Assembly (NCBI RefSeq): GCF_014595955.1
Contig: NZ_JABVCF010000003.1
Span: forward strand, 372,001 to 436,000
Direction: 5' to 3'
DNA length: 64,000 nt
From: Pseudaminobacter soli (ex Zhang et al. 2022)
GTDB lineage: Bacteria; Pseudomonadota; Alphaproteobacteria; Rhizobiales; Rhizobiaceae
Positions 1 through 8,607 of the stretch are shown here, in pieces; position 1 is the stretch's first letter, and every line of letters starts with the position of its first letter. Both the position numbers and the translations under genes were made by a program. A model generated the notes under the pieces. It searched no databases and had not been told where the DNA came from. It saw only the letters and a list, made by a program, of their open reading frames with translations.

Positions 1-230
1 GCGTCGTCGGCACGCTGCTTTCCTTCAACGTCTTTGACGTGATCTGGCTGCTGACCGCCGGCGGCCCGTCGCAGGCCACGCAGACGCTTCCAGTGCTGAT
101 CTACGAAACGGCCTTCAAGGGCTACAGGCTGAGCGAAGCGGCGACGGTCTCGGTGCTGACCAGCCTCCTGCTGATGGGCTTTGCGCTGCTCGCCACGCGG
201 GCAATGACCGCCAGCGAGGAGGCTCGATGA
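1..230 (+). CDS. Sugar ABC transporter permease (MalF-type), C-terminal end only
   Basis: The reading frame is open from the left edge (first full codon at base 3) to a TGA at 228-230. Only the last ~75 residues are present. They contain the stretch FDVIWLLTAGGP and a final hydrophobic segment, which follow the EAA loop in MalF/UgpA-type inner-membrane permeases. The stop overlaps the ATG of the next permease (ATGA), so the two are translationally coupled. The substrate-binding protein and the rest of this gene must lie to the left of the window. The substrate is not decidable from this piece. Confidence 0.85.
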   Translation, partial: VVGTLLSFNVFDVIWLLTAGGPSQATQTLPVLIYETAFKGYRLSEAATVSVLTSLLLMGFALLATRAMTASEEAR

Positions 231-1054
231 AGCGCACGCTCCCGCAATCGCTCGCCCTCTATGCCGGGCTGGCTGTCATCGTTCTCCTGATCGGCCTGCC
301 CTTTTGGTGGGTGATGAGCGGCTCGATCAAGCTGCCGCGCGAGATCATCAGCCGCGTGCCGACCATGGTGCCGCAGAGTTTTACGCTGCAGCATTTCGAG
401 AAGCTGCTGCAGTCGACCGACTTTCCCGCCTATCTGGTGAACAGCCTCCTGGTTGCGCTGTTCTCGACCGTCTTCACCATCGCTCTGGCCTTGCCGACGG
501 CCTACGCCTTTTTCAGGATGAAGTTTCCGGGCCGCGCCGCCCTCTACCGACTCATTCTGGTAGCCTATGCCTTCCCTACTGTGGTCGTACTGATCCCAAT
601 CTACGGTCTGTTCGCACGTTTCGGCCTGATCGACACGCGCGCCAGCCTGGTGATCGTCAACATCGCCTTCGCCCTCCCCTTCTCGATCTGGATGATGCGA
701 TCCTTCCTCGCCTCGGTACCCCGCGACATCGAGGAGGCCGCGATCGTGGACGGTGCGCCGCCGCGCGTAATTCTCTTGAGGATCATGGCCCCGCTGATCG
801 CGCCCGGCATCGCCAGTGTCGCGATCTTCACCTTCATCGCATCCTGGACGGAATACCTCTTCGCCTCGGTGCTTATCGTTTCCGACGCAAGGCGGACCAT
901 TCCAGTCGGGTTCGCCGGCATCATCGGACAATACCAGATCGACTGGGGGTTGCTGCTGGCAGGCGCGACGCTCGCGACCATCCCGGTCGTCATCCTTTTC
1001 GCTTTCGTCGGACGCTGGTTCGTGACCGGCCTGACCGAAGGCGCGGTCAAGTAG
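227..1054 (+). CDS. Sugar ABC transporter permease (MalG-type)
   Basis: A 275-residue inner-membrane protein with about six hydrophobic segments. The first is at about residues 8-30 and the last near residue 250. The EAA loop that docks on the ATPase is visible as EEAAIVDGAPP at residues 169-179, the position expected for MalG/UgpE-type permeases (family size about 270-290). It overlaps the upstream permease by four bases and is followed nine bases later by the ATPase gene, so the three form one import operon of the CUT1 carbohydrate class. The specific sugar is unknown. The ORFs on the opposite strand and in other frames here are shadows of this gene. Confidence 0.92.
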   Translation: MKRTLPQSLALYAGLAVIVLLIGLPFWWVMSGSIKLPREIISRVPTMVPQSFTLQHFEKLLQSTDFPAYLVNSLLVALFSTVFTIALALPTAYAFFRMKFPGRAALYRLILVAYAFPTVVVLIPIYGLFARFGLIDTRASLVIVNIAFALPFSIWMMRSFLASVPRDIEEAAIVDGAPPRVILLRIMAPLIAPGIASVAIFTFIASWTEYLFASVLIVSDARRTIPVGFAGIIGQYQIDWGLLLAGATLATIPVVILFAFVGRWFVTGLTEGAVK

Positions 1055-1063
1055 GAACTGCGA

Positions 1064-2143
1064 ATGGCTGGACTATCGCTCCAGGGCGTCAAGAAGCGCT
1101 TCGGCCACACCGAGGTGATCACCGGCGTCGACCTCTCGATCGCCGACGGCGAGTTCGTCGTCTTCGTCGGCCCCTCCGGCTGCGGGAAGTCGACGCTGCT
1201 CAGGATGATCGCAGGGCTGGAGACGGTGAGCGATGGGCGGATCGAGATAGGCGGACGGGATGTCACCAACGCCGATCCGGCGAAGCGCGGCATCGCGATG
1301 GTGTTCCAGACCTATGCGCTCTACCCGCATATGTCGGTCGCCGCCAATATGGGCTTCCCGCTCGAGATGGCGGGGCTGCCTCAGCCCGAGATCGACGCCA
1401 AGGTGGCCGAAGCGGCGAAGATTCTCCATCTCGAGCCATTCCTAAAGCGCAAGCCGCGGGAACTATCGGGCGGGCAGCGCCAACGGGTGGCGATCGGCCG
1501 CGCCATCGTGCGCAAGCCCGACGTCTTCCTTTTCGACGAGCCGCTTTCGAACCTCGATGCCGAGTTGCGCGTCCAGATGCGCATCGAGATCGCCAGACTG
1601 CACCAGCAGCTCAAGTCGACGATGATCTATGTGACGCACGACCAGGTGGAGGCGATGACGCTGGCGAGCCGCATCGTCGTCCTCAAAGCCGGCCGCATCG
1701 AGCAGGTCGGAGCGCCGCTGGACCTCTACGAGAACCCCGACAACATGTTCGTCGCCGGCTTCATCGGATCGCCGCGCATGAATTTCGTTCCGGTGACTGT
1801 GGTTTCCCAGGGCGACGGCTTTGCTGTGGTCGCCGCTGCGGAGGTTGGCCTTCGCGAGGTCTCGGTGGCTGTTCGCGGCGAGCCGCCCGTCGTCGGCACC
1901 CGGGGGGTGCTAGGTGTGCGCCCTGAGCATTTTGCGTCCGGGGGCGATGCCTGCTTCGAGGGCACAGTCAGTGTCGTCGAACGATTGGGAGGACTTACCT
2001 ACGTGCACGCCTCACTTTCCGACAAATCGGCGCTCACCGTCGAAAGCCGCGATCCTCGCGGTTTCGACCTCGGCACGACGCGACGCTTCGCATTCGACCC
2101 ACGGCGCGCCTTTCTGTTCGATGGCACAGGGCAGAGACTCTGA
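1064..2143 (+). CDS. Sugar ABC transporter ATP-binding protein (MalK/UgpC-type)
   Basis: This 359-residue protein powers the adjoining permeases. Walker A is GPSGCGKST at residues 36-44, the signature is LSGGQ at 134-138, and Walker B is VFLFDEP at 154-160. A switch histidine follows in IYVTHDQ. The C-terminal ~120 residues form the TOBE/MalK regulatory extension typical of CUT1 importers, and the total length fits the family. The start follows TAGGA at a suitable distance. It is the last gene of the import operon seen here. The LacI-type gene 390 bases downstream on the same strand is a natural candidate regulator. Confidence 0.93.
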   Translation: MAGLSLQGVKKRFGHTEVITGVDLSIADGEFVVFVGPSGCGKSTLLRMIAGLETVSDGRIEIGGRDVTNADPAKRGIAMVFQTYALYPHMSVAANMGFPLEMAGLPQPEIDAKVAEAAKILHLEPFLKRKPRELSGGQRQRVAIGRAIVRKPDVFLFDEPLSNLDAELRVQMRIEIARLHQQLKSTMIYVTHDQVEAMTLASRIVVLKAGRIEQVGAPLDLYENPDNMFVAGFIGSPRMNFVPVTVVSQGDGFAVVAAAEVGLREVSVAVRGEPPVVGTRGVLGVRPEHFASGGDACFEGTVSVVERLGGLTYVHASLSDKSALTVESRDPRGFDLGTTRRFAFDPRRAFLFDGTGQRL

Positions 2144-2536
2144 TGGCAGGTGATCAGATGTAGAGACGGCCGCGCGGAGAGCTTCGCCAAACTTCCTTTC
2201 CAAAGACCTCCTGCGAGATCATTGCTGTGAACATGTGGCGCAAGCTCAGCCAAGCGCCCATGTCCGCTTATGCTTCGACCTCAGCCTGCCACCTTCGGAT
2301 ATCCGCCATTTCCTGCATATGGACGACGGTAGCTCATTCAATCGGCGGGAATGTAATCGTATACTTCTGGCGCTTATTTGATCCGGGTCAATACGCTTAG
2401 TTGTTCATTTTCCTAAGAAGTAGCGTTGTAAATCGATGTAAACCCGGCGCGGCCTGCGTTCCGACGTCCAGTCCGCTTTCTGGGCGGGCACTTGGCAGTC
2501 CGCTCTAGTCACGACCGGAGCCATACGGAGGGCGAA
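2144..2536 (+). other. Intergenic region upstream of the LacI-type regulator
   Basis: This 393-base stretch lies between the ATPase gene and the regulator. I see no convincing coding sequence. It is more AT-rich around 2330-2450, as expected for a promoter region. I found no clean palindrome of the LacI-operator kind. The string TGTAAATCGATGTAAA near 2425-2441 is a direct rather than an inverted arrangement around ATCGAT. A ribosome site GGAGGG sits at 2527-2532. Confidence 0.4.
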
Positions 2537-3613
2537 GTGGACCACCGAGTGACAGATCCAGCGTCGAGACGGGTCACCCTGCGTGATGTGGCCGACCATG
2601 CGAATTGCTCGACCGCCACCGTGTCGCGGGCCCTCAACAGCCCGGAACAGGTAGCGGTCGAGGTACGGGCAAGGATTGACGCGTCGATCAAGGCCCTGGG
2701 CTATGTTCCGAACGGCGCCGCCAGAGCGCTCCGAAGTCAGAGATCACAGATCGTCGGTGCCGTCATCCCGACCATCAAGTACTCGATCTACGCGCGCCTG
2801 ATCGAGTCACTCGAGCGGCGGCTGGCGATGGACGGCTATTCGCTCCTCCTGACCACACACGATTACGACCCGGTCAAGGAACTCGAGCAGACGCAATTGC
2901 TTTTGACGCGAGGCGTCGAGGGAATCGTGCTGGTCGGCGACAGCCATGACGGCGGGCTACACCAACTGTTGGCGAAGCACCGGAGGCCCTACGTCAACAC
3001 CTATGTCTTCAATCCCGCCAGCAAGCATCCCTGCATCGGCTTCGACAACAGACTAGCCGCGGCGCGAGCGGCCCGATACCTGCACGATCTGGGACACCGG
3101 CGCATTGCGGTAATCACCGGTCCAACCAAGAACAACGACCGGCAGGCCGATCGTCTCGCCGGAATCCGCTCCGCTCTTGAGGAACGCGGCCTCGACCTGC
3201 CCAGCAGCATGGTGATCGAGCGGCCACACCTCATCGAGAACGGGCGGGAGGCACTGGAGATCTTGTTCCAGCTTCCCGAGCCCCCGACTGCGGTGCTGTG
3301 CGGAAGCGACGTGCTTGCATTCGGCGTGCTGTCCGAGTGCCAGGAACTTGGCGTGAGCGTTCCGAACCAACTCTCCGTGGTGGGTTTCGACGACCAGGAT
3401 TTCGCGAAGCATTTGCGCCCTGCCCTGACCACCGTCGGGATCCCTGCCGTTGAAATGGGGATCGAGGCCGCCAACTACATCCTGCGCAAGCTCAACCGCC
3501 AGCCGGCCAATAACTTCACCAATCTTGATGTCCAGTTGATCGTACGCGGCACGACCATGCCGCCAGCCGCCTTGTCCACGCAGGGGAAACGCGCCGTGCC
3601 CGTCTCGGCCTGA
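2537..3613 (+). CDS. LacI-family transcriptional regulator
   Basis: The N-terminal helix-turn-helix reads VTLRDVADHANCSTATVSRALN, followed by the hinge-helix region ending in NGAARALRS. A periplasmic-binding-protein-like effector domain covers the rest (about residues 60-345). I choose the GTG at 2537 because GGAGGG lies four bases before it. An upstream TTG at 2492 in the same frame has no such site. The result is 358 residues, normal for LacI/PurR proteins. Its position beside a CUT1 sugar importer suggests that it responds to the imported sugar and controls that operon. This is inference from context. Confidence 0.9.
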   Translation: MDHRVTDPASRRVTLRDVADHANCSTATVSRALNSPEQVAVEVRARIDASIKALGYVPNGAARALRSQRSQIVGAVIPTIKYSIYARLIESLERRLAMDGYSLLLTTHDYDPVKELEQTQLLLTRGVEGIVLVGDSHDGGLHQLLAKHRRPYVNTYVFNPASKHPCIGFDNRLAAARAARYLHDLGHRRIAVITGPTKNNDRQADRLAGIRSALEERGLDLPSSMVIERPHLIENGREALEILFQLPEPPTAVLCGSDVLAFGVLSECQELGVSVPNQLSVVGFDDQDFAKHLRPALTTVGIPAVEMGIEAANYILRKLNRQPANNFTNLDVQLIVRGTTMPPAALSTQGKRAVPVSA

Positions 3614-3701
3614 TCAGTCGTTGCTTCGCGACACATCATCCAGCGGGGAACCAGGGAGCCGTCTGCAGAGTTGCTTTCAGCGCAACTGTGCGGAGGCTCG
3701 C

Positions 3702-4133
3702 ATGACTCTGAAAGTACATCCTGGCGAAGTGGAGCAGGTGAAGCTCACGGCCGTGTCTCATTTTCTGCCGATGGTGCTGAAGGAGGCGCTTAGGCGGATG
3801 TGTGGTATGAACTCGTCGGACTGCCTCAAGGAATTCGAGCAGTCCATGGTCGACCTGATCGACCGTATGCATGACGATCAGCAGCCGAATTTCGAGGCGA
3901 TGAAGGAATTCGCGATTGCCGAACTGCACCTGCTTATCAAGGACGTGCAGGACAATCCGGAAACCAAGAAGCCCGTCGAAAATATCTCGGACCGAAGAAC
4001 GCTCGGCCGCTCGGAAGTCCCGGCAACGCTCGAGGAGCAGCTTCAGCACGGGCTCGAAGACAGTTTCCCGGCAAGCGACCCTCCCGCCGTCACCACGACG
4101 ACCATTCCCGGGAAGGCCAAGGAATCTACCTGA
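3702..4133 (+). CDS. Conserved-looking small protein of unknown function
   Basis: A 143-residue acidic protein. The ATG at 3702 is preceded by CGGAGG at 3691-3696. An upstream in-frame extension to 3621 lacks a ribosome site. No transmembrane segment or signal peptide is apparent. The C-terminus contains LEEQLQHGLEDSFPASDPPAV, a tail style I have seen in short rhizobial proteins of unknown role. It follows the LacI-type gene by 88 bases on the same strand but has no obvious link to it. I assign no function. Confidence 0.6.
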   Translation: MTLKVHPGEVEQVKLTAVSHFLPMVLKEALRRMCGMNSSDCLKEFEQSMVDLIDRMHDDQQPNFEAMKEFAIAELHLLIKDVQDNPETKKPVENISDRRTLGRSEVPATLEEQLQHGLEDSFPASDPPAVTTTTIPGKAKEST

Positions 4134-4174
4134 TCAGGACCCAAGAGCGATGGTCAGGCCGCGCAAGAGGCCGA

Positions 4175-4396
4175 TCATCGCTCCGCTTTTGTGCCATCCG
4201 CTTCCGCGTTTGCGGCCATGGCGCGGCGGCGGGCGGTTCTCAGCGCGAGCTTCAGCGCCGCTGCTTTGGATCTGATCCCGACCGGCGTCCTCAACATTTT
4301 CTCGGCGATCTGTTGGGCGCTCAGTCCCGACTCTGCAAGCGAACGCAATTGCTGGACCTCCTGAGGATCCCACGGAGAGCCATTCTTGGTGGTCAT
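4175..4396 (-). CDS. Small GcrA/SANT-like DNA-binding protein
   Basis: This reads as 73 residues from an ATG at 4396, preceded on its own strand by GGGAGGACCA, a strong ribosome site. Residues 8-50 (SPWDPQEVQQLRSLAES, then GLSAQQIAEKML and a basic helix) resemble the N-terminal DNA-binding domain of GcrA. GcrA itself is encoded at 62553-63065 in this window, with WTDERVETLRKLWSEGLSASQIA. The C-terminal domain of GcrA that contacts sigma-70 is absent. The frame is open upstream to an ATG at 4630, so a 151-residue form is possible. The strong ribosome site favours the short form. Role unknown, probably regulatory. Confidence 0.55.
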   Translation of the reverse strand: MTTKNGSPWDPQEVQQLRSLAESGLSAQQIAEKMLRTPVGIRSKAAALKLALRTARRRAMAANAEADGTKAER

Positions 4397-4775
4397 TGGT
4401 CCTCCCATCGAACTGCGCTTCCCAACAGTGCGGGAGGCGGCTTTGTTCCTGCGGACCGGAACGATGTTCGCGCTGTCTTCTCCTTCCGGATGAAGGTCCT
4501 CCCTGAAGGTTCGCTCGGCAATGCCGCCCTCATCCACGTAGCGTCCAGCGGGAACGAAACTTCGGGCCGCATGTTTATCTGCGGCAAACAGAGTTCCCGT
4601 CACGAGACTGCTCGTTATGGCTGTGGCCATCTGGGCCGCCTATCGAATCATGGAAGAGAACCGGCGGCCACATGGGCCAATCGGCCTCTTGCCATCCCCT
4701 GACCGCATGCGCAGGGTTGGACAAAGAGGCGGTGCCAAGAGCACGGCATGATCGGCGAGTGCGGCTTCCGTGCCC
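4397..4775 (-). other. Stretch between small DNA-binding gene and xthA; possible N-terminal extension
   Basis: The minus-strand frame of the neighbouring small gene stays open to 4630. Its potential product begins MATAITSSLVTGTLFAADK, with GGCGG five bases before the ATG. It may therefore be a longer form of that gene or a leader protein. From 4631 to 4775 I see no gene or clear signal. Confidence 0.3.
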
Positions 4776-5546
4776 CTACCGCAGCCTGATCCAGGCCGGC
4801 GCGTGATCGCTTGCGCCTTCCCGCCCACGCGCTTCCCGCTCGACACCAGCAGCGGCAAGTCGGTCGCCAAGATTGGGTGTCAGCAGAAGGTGGTCTAGCC
4901 TCAGCCCCGCATCGCGCTCCCAGCGATAGCGCCGGTAATCCCAGAAGGTGTAGATGCGCTGGCCAGGATGCAGCACCCGGATCGCGTCAATCCAGCTTCT
5001 GCCGACGAGGCGCCGAAAGGCCTCGCGGCTTTCCGGCTGAACCAGGGCGTTATCTTCGTATGATTTCGTCGGATAGACGTCGATCTCGGTCGGCGCGACG
5101 TTGTAGTCGCCGGCAAGCACCAGCGGCACGTCCTGCCTTCGCAGAGCGGTGGCATGTCGGCGGAGCCTTGCCAGCCAGGCCAGCTTGTAATCGAACTTGG
5201 GGCCGGGTTGCGGATTGCCGTTGGGAGCGTACAGGCAGCCGATCAGGACTCCCTTCACCGCCGCCTCGATGTATCGAGCCTGATGGTCGGCAGGATCGCC
5301 AGGCAAAGCCGTGCGGGTCAGTACCGGCTCGGCGCCGCGGGCGAGAATCGCAACGCCGTTCCAGCTCTTCTGGCCCTTCCACACCGCCTCGTAACCCTCC
5401 TGGCGCAGGACGGCCGCCGGAAAGGATCGGTCGTCGCATTTGAGTTCCTGCAGGCAGACGACGTCCGGCTCGGCCTCGCGCAACCATGCGAGGAGATTCT
5501 CGAGCCGCTTGTTCACATTGTTGATGTTGAAGGTCGCGATCAGCAT
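4776..5546 (-). CDS. xthA: Exodeoxyribonuclease III
   Basis: A 256-residue Mg-dependent enzyme of the exonuclease/endonuclease/phosphatase fold. It cuts at abasic sites and degrades 3' ends in base-excision repair. Visible family marks are ATFNINNVNKR at the start, the metal-binding glutamate in LQELKCDD (residue 34), AGDYNVAP in the middle, and SDHAPAWI near the C-terminus. I start at 5546 because homologues begin M-x-IATFNINN. An ATG 12 codons upstream (5582) is closer to an AGGAA and remains possible. It lies downstream of murA on the same strand, with about 140 bases and a strong hairpin between them. Confidence 0.9.
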   Translation of the reverse strand: MLIATFNINNVNKRLENLLAWLREAEPDVVCLQELKCDDRSFPAAVLRQEGYEAVWKGQKSWNGVAILARGAEPVLTRTALPGDPADHQARYIEAAVKGVLIGCLYAPNGNPQPGPKFDYKLAWLARLRRHATALRRQDVPLVLAGDYNVAPTEIDVYPTKSYEDNALVQPESREAFRRLVGRSWIDAIRVLHPGQRIYTFWDYRRYRWERDAGLRLDHLLLTPNLGDRLAAAGVEREARGREGASDHAPAWIRLR

Positions 5547-5652
5547 GTCGGGTCGCAACGCAAAAGGCGGCGGCCCGAACATTGTTCCTGACGCGCTATG
5601 CTCAGGAATTCGGCGGAACGTTCGGTAGCCATCCGCCTCTTCGACCCAGACG

Positions 5653-5677
5653 GTCCCGCCCGGGATGCCGGGCGGAC
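5653..5677 (-). terminator. Strong GC hairpin just past murA
   Basis: An inverted repeat with arms at 5653-5663 and 5668-5677 around a GATG loop gives eight consecutive pairs, a one-base bulge, then two more. It begins ten bases after the murA stop on the minus strand. There is no T-run on either side, so it may protect or process the 3' end, or work with Rho, rather than act as a classical intrinsic terminator. Confidence 0.4.
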
Positions 5678-5686
5678 CACGGCGGC

Positions 5687-6979
5687 TTACGAGGACAGCC
5701 GCTCGATCACCGCACCACAGCCGGAGAGCTTCTCCTCCAGCCGCTCGAAACCGCGATCGAGGTGGTAGACACGATTGACGATGGTCTCGCCTTCTGCCGC
5801 GAGGCCGGCGATGACCAGCGAAACCGACGCGCGCAGGTCGGTCGCCATCACCTGGGCGCCCTTGAGCCTTTCGACGCCCTCGACCGTGGCCGTCTGCCCC
5901 GACAGCGAGATCCGCGCTCCAAGCCGCGCCAGTTCCTGAACGTGCATGAAGCGGTTCTCGAAGATCGTCTCGGTGATGCGAGCCCGTCCGTTCGCCCTCG
6001 TCATCAGACCCATGAACTGCGCCTGAAGGTCGGTGGGGAAGCCAGGGAACGGCTCGGTCGTGACGTCGACCGGATGGATACCGTGACCGTTGCGCGTGAT
6101 GCGTATGCCCGAATTGGTGGGCTGGATCTCCGTGCCCGTCGAGGCGACGACGTCCAGCGCGTGCTCGAGCAGATCGGCCCGGGCGCCTTCGAGGACGACA
6201 TCACCTCCTGCCATCGCCACGGCCATAGCGTAGGTCCCGGTCTCGATCCGGTCAGGGATGATCTTGTGGCGGGCGCCGGAAAGCATCTCCACGCCGTCGA
6301 TATGGATCGTGCGCGTCCCGGCGCCCGTGATCCTGGCGCCCATCGCGTTCAGGCAGTCCGCCAGATTAACGACCTCCGGCTCGCAAGCGGCGTTGTCCAG
6401 CACCGTCTCGCCGCGCGCCAGACTCGCGGCCATCATCAACACGTGCGTGGCACCGACCGAGACCTTCGGGAAGACATAGCGGTTGCCGGTCAAGCGATTC
6501 TTCTTCGCCTTGGCGATCGCATAGCCGCTCTCGACATCGATCTCGGCGCCGAGGGCACGCAATCCGTCGATGAAGAGATCGACCGGCCGCGTTCCGATGG
6601 CGCAGCCGCCCGGCAGCGAGACCTTCGCCTCGCCCATGCGCGCCAGCAGCGGACCGATCACCCAAAAACTCGCACGCATCTTGGAGACCAACTCATACGG
6701 AGCGGTGGTATCGACGATGTGACGGGCGGTGAAATTGATCGTGCGCGAATAGCCTTCCTGCTGCTTCTCGCGCCGGCCGTTCACCGAATAGTCGACGCCA
6801 TGGTTGCCGAGGATACGAATCAGTTGCTCGACATCGGCCAGATGCGGGACATTCTCCAGCGTCAGCGTGTCATCGGTCAGCAGCGACGCGATCATCAGCG
6901 GCAAAGCCGCGTTCTTGGCGCCGGAGATTGGAATACTGCCGTTCAGCGGGTTCCCGCCGACCAGTCTGATACGGTCCAT
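5687..6979 (-). CDS. murA: UDP-N-acetylglucosamine 1-carboxyvinyltransferase
   Basis: This cytoplasmic enzyme performs the first committed step of peptidoglycan synthesis, transferring enolpyruvate from PEP to UDP-GlcNAc. The 430-residue length is standard. [12 protein letters not shown] near residues 18-29 holds the conserved lysine (K22). [16 protein letters not shown] carries the PEP-reactive cysteine (C126), the fosfomycin target, so the enzyme should be fosfomycin-sensitive in principle. Two repeated inside-out alpha/beta barrel halves run the whole length. A 488-residue open frame on the opposite strand is a shadow of this gene. A small conserved-looking gene lies upstream at 7157-7345. 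Confidence 0.97.
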   Translation of the reverse strand: MDRIRLVGGNPLNGSIPISGAKNAALPLMIASLLTDDTLTLENVPHLADVEQLIRILGNHGVDYSVNGRREKQQEGYSRTINFTARHIVDTTAPYELVSKMRASFWVIGPLLARMGEAKVSLPGGCAIGTRPVDLFIDGLRALGAEIDVESGYAIAKAKKNRLTGNRYVFPKVSVGATHVLMMAASLARGETVLDNAACEPEVVNLADCLNAMGARITGAGTRTIHIDGVEMLSGARHKIIPDRIETGTYAMAVAMAGGDVVLEGARADLLEHALDVVASTGTEIQPTNSGIRITRNGHGIHPVDVTTEPFPGFPTDLQAQFMGLMTRANGRARITETIFENRFMHVQELARLGARISLSGQTATVEGVERLKGAQVMATDLRASVSLVIAGLAAEGETIVNRVYHLDRGFERLEEKLSGCGAVIERLSS

Positions 6980-7156
6980 CAGAGGTCACTTTCCCGGCGA
7001 GCCGGAGTTCGAACGTTGTTTGTACAATCGCGAGGCTCTAGCCGATAGACCTGTGCGATTCAAGGAAATGCAGGCGGCCGGAAGGCCAGCGGAGCGGAAG
7101 CACGATGCCCTGAACCGCGCCCGCCGTTCTGATGCCGGACGGGTTTGGCGAGTCGC

Positions 7157-7345
7157 TCACGGTTCGCGGCTCCCGGATCGATTGCCTCCAAGTGCCGGGG
7201 TTTCCGGATCCTCCGCGACTTGCTTGCCGGCGCTTCTCGAGCGCGCCTGCGCCTTGCGCCGTGCGAGATTGGCGCGCAGTTCCTCTGCCAGCCGGGTGGA
7301 GCGGTCGGACTTGGGCCGGGATGGATCGTCCTGCTTCTTCTTCAT
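7157..7345 (-). CDS. Short basic protein of unknown function
   Basis: The product is 62 residues and strongly charged, with the core RSTRLAEELRANLARRKAQAR followed by a disordered tail. Short proteins with an RLAEALRANLxRRKxQAR-like core near murA are familiar from Rhizobiales genomes, which is my reason for preferring this frame over the overlapping 112-residue one. It is encoded on the same strand as murA and about 180 bases upstream of it. No domain or membrane segment is seen, and no function is known to me. Confidence 0.6.
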   Translation of the reverse strand: MKKKQDDPSRPKSDRSTRLAEELRANLARRKAQARSRSAGKQVAEDPETPALGGNRSGSREP

Positions 7346-7528
7346 TATTCCGGTACTCAGCCACGGAAAGCTCCATTCTGCCAGGCCTTCTTTAGTTCCA
7401 GGAGGGGCGCAACAGTAGGGCCTGAAAAAAGCGCCGCAATTTAGGCTTCCACAACGGCAGCATCACAACCCTCATGAATGCCTTGCGCTTGTCCGCGCGA
7501 TGTGGCACAGGTCCGCCGCGTTCGGCTG

Positions 7529-7603
<75 letters not shown>

Positions 7604-7938
7604 TCTTTCTTCGGGAAATCAAAGGCTTAAATAAAACGCGACCCACGTGAGGCCGCGTGAATCTGTGTCAAAGGCACGGAACAGTCAGCAAATTGCAAAA
7701 GAACGCATGCAGAAATCCTGCAGGTACGTTTATGCTGTGTTCGCAAATTCGCTTGGCAGAAGCCCGCGAGTCCGGCAGATGCTTCAGATAGGATAAATTC
7801 CGCGCCGTCCTGAAGCCGCATTGCCGCAACTCAAGTGCGCGTTATCGAGCTTCAGGGCGTACAGCGGTTGCGCACTTGCGCGCGCAATGCACAGCCAGCC
7901 GGTTGAGGCCTAAAGCCAGCATGACTGCGAGGTGCCTT
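7604..7938 (+). other. Intergenic region between tRNA-Thr and the DMSP-lyase-like gene
   Basis: These 335 bases have lower G+C than the neighbours. The only frame is a 64-codon minus-strand one (7627-7821) with no ribosome site and an unconvincing composition. Regions 3' of tRNA genes are frequent integration sites. I looked for a copy of the tRNA 3' end farther downstream and saw none. Confidence 0.4.
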
Positions 7939-8553
7939 CTACAGCGATATTCGGCTCTCACTCCAGAGCAGCCAAAACGCCAACAGCGGCGCATTTGCAG
8001 ACCGCATCGAATGTATGGTCCCCGGAGGATTGTGAACCAGACCCCCAATGCCAGGTACGTGCCACGGTTCGTCCCCCTTCTTCCATTCTCCAGGTGAAAG
8101 TACGACGTAAATCTCTTCGGGCGGATGCCTGTGGACTGGATACTGCACATTTGGGGACATCAGGCTCACGCCGATCCAGATATCGGCGCGCTCCTCTAGG
8201 CCGTTCGGTCCTATGATCAACGCATTGGCGTGACCGTCGTGGAATGCGGGGTCCTCTGCTGTTTCGCTGCCAGCGCGGCGGCGCCAAGACAGCAATGGCT
8301 CTATCTTTTCAAATGTGTCGGCAATTTCAGCGATCTCAGGATTTCCGCTGCGAGCCCGAGATATCGCATCGGCTACGCCTTCGCACGCGGGAAGCCTTTC
8401 AGGTCGATGCTCTGGACGCCGATCTGTCGGCGTTCGCAACGCGCGAAAAACATCGGAAATGGTTCCCCCAAGAGGCTCTTCGCGCATAGCCGAGGAAATG
8501 ACCGACTCCAATCCAGCAAGAAGAGAGCCAAGTTCCTTTGATCTTCGCGTCAT
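7939..8553 (-). CDS. Cupin DMSP-lyase-like enzyme (DddL/DddQ/DddW group)
   Basis: A 204-residue protein whose C-terminal half is a cupin barrel. The metal site pattern is H141-x-H143-x3-E147-x-Y149 (in YPVHRHPPEEIYVV) with a second histidine at H181 (in NPPGTIHSM). The same spacing of ligands and catalytic tyrosine is known in cupin DMSP lyases, which split dimethylsulfoniopropionate into dimethyl sulfide and acrylate. TAGGAG stands at a good distance before the ATG. It is the last gene downstream of dctP-dctQ-dctM, so the TRAP system probably imports its substrate. Rhizobial members of this family are not all proven on DMSP, so the substrate is an inference. Confidence 0.7.
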   Translation of the reverse strand: MTRRSKELGSLLAGLESVISSAMREEPLGGTISDVFRALRTPTDRRPEHRPERLPACEGVADAISRARSGNPEIAEIADTFEKIEPLLSWRRRAGSETAEDPAFHDGHANALIIGPNGLEERADIWIGVSLMSPNVQYPVHRHPPEEIYVVLSPGEWKKGDEPWHVPGIGGLVHNPPGTIHSMRSANAPLLAFWLLWSESRISL

Positions 8554-8607
8554 TCGTTTCTCCTAATTCAGGCGATGATGGCAATGACGTTATCAGGCGA
8601 GGCGAGC

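Noticed and set aside
304-1926. 540-residue plus-strand open frame
   Set aside because: It overlaps the ABC permease and ATPase genes in another frame and has no recognisable domain.
2422-2445. Possible LacI operator around ATCGAT
   Set aside because: The flanks repeat directly, not inversely, so it is not a proper operator palindrome.
5582-7048. 488-residue plus-strand open frame
   Set aside because: It lies opposite murA and has the Arg/Asp/His-rich composition of an antisense frame in high-G+C DNA; murA is certain.
7604-7938. Integration-site scar after tRNA-Thr
   Set aside because: No repeat of the tRNA 3' end and no integrase gene were seen nearby.
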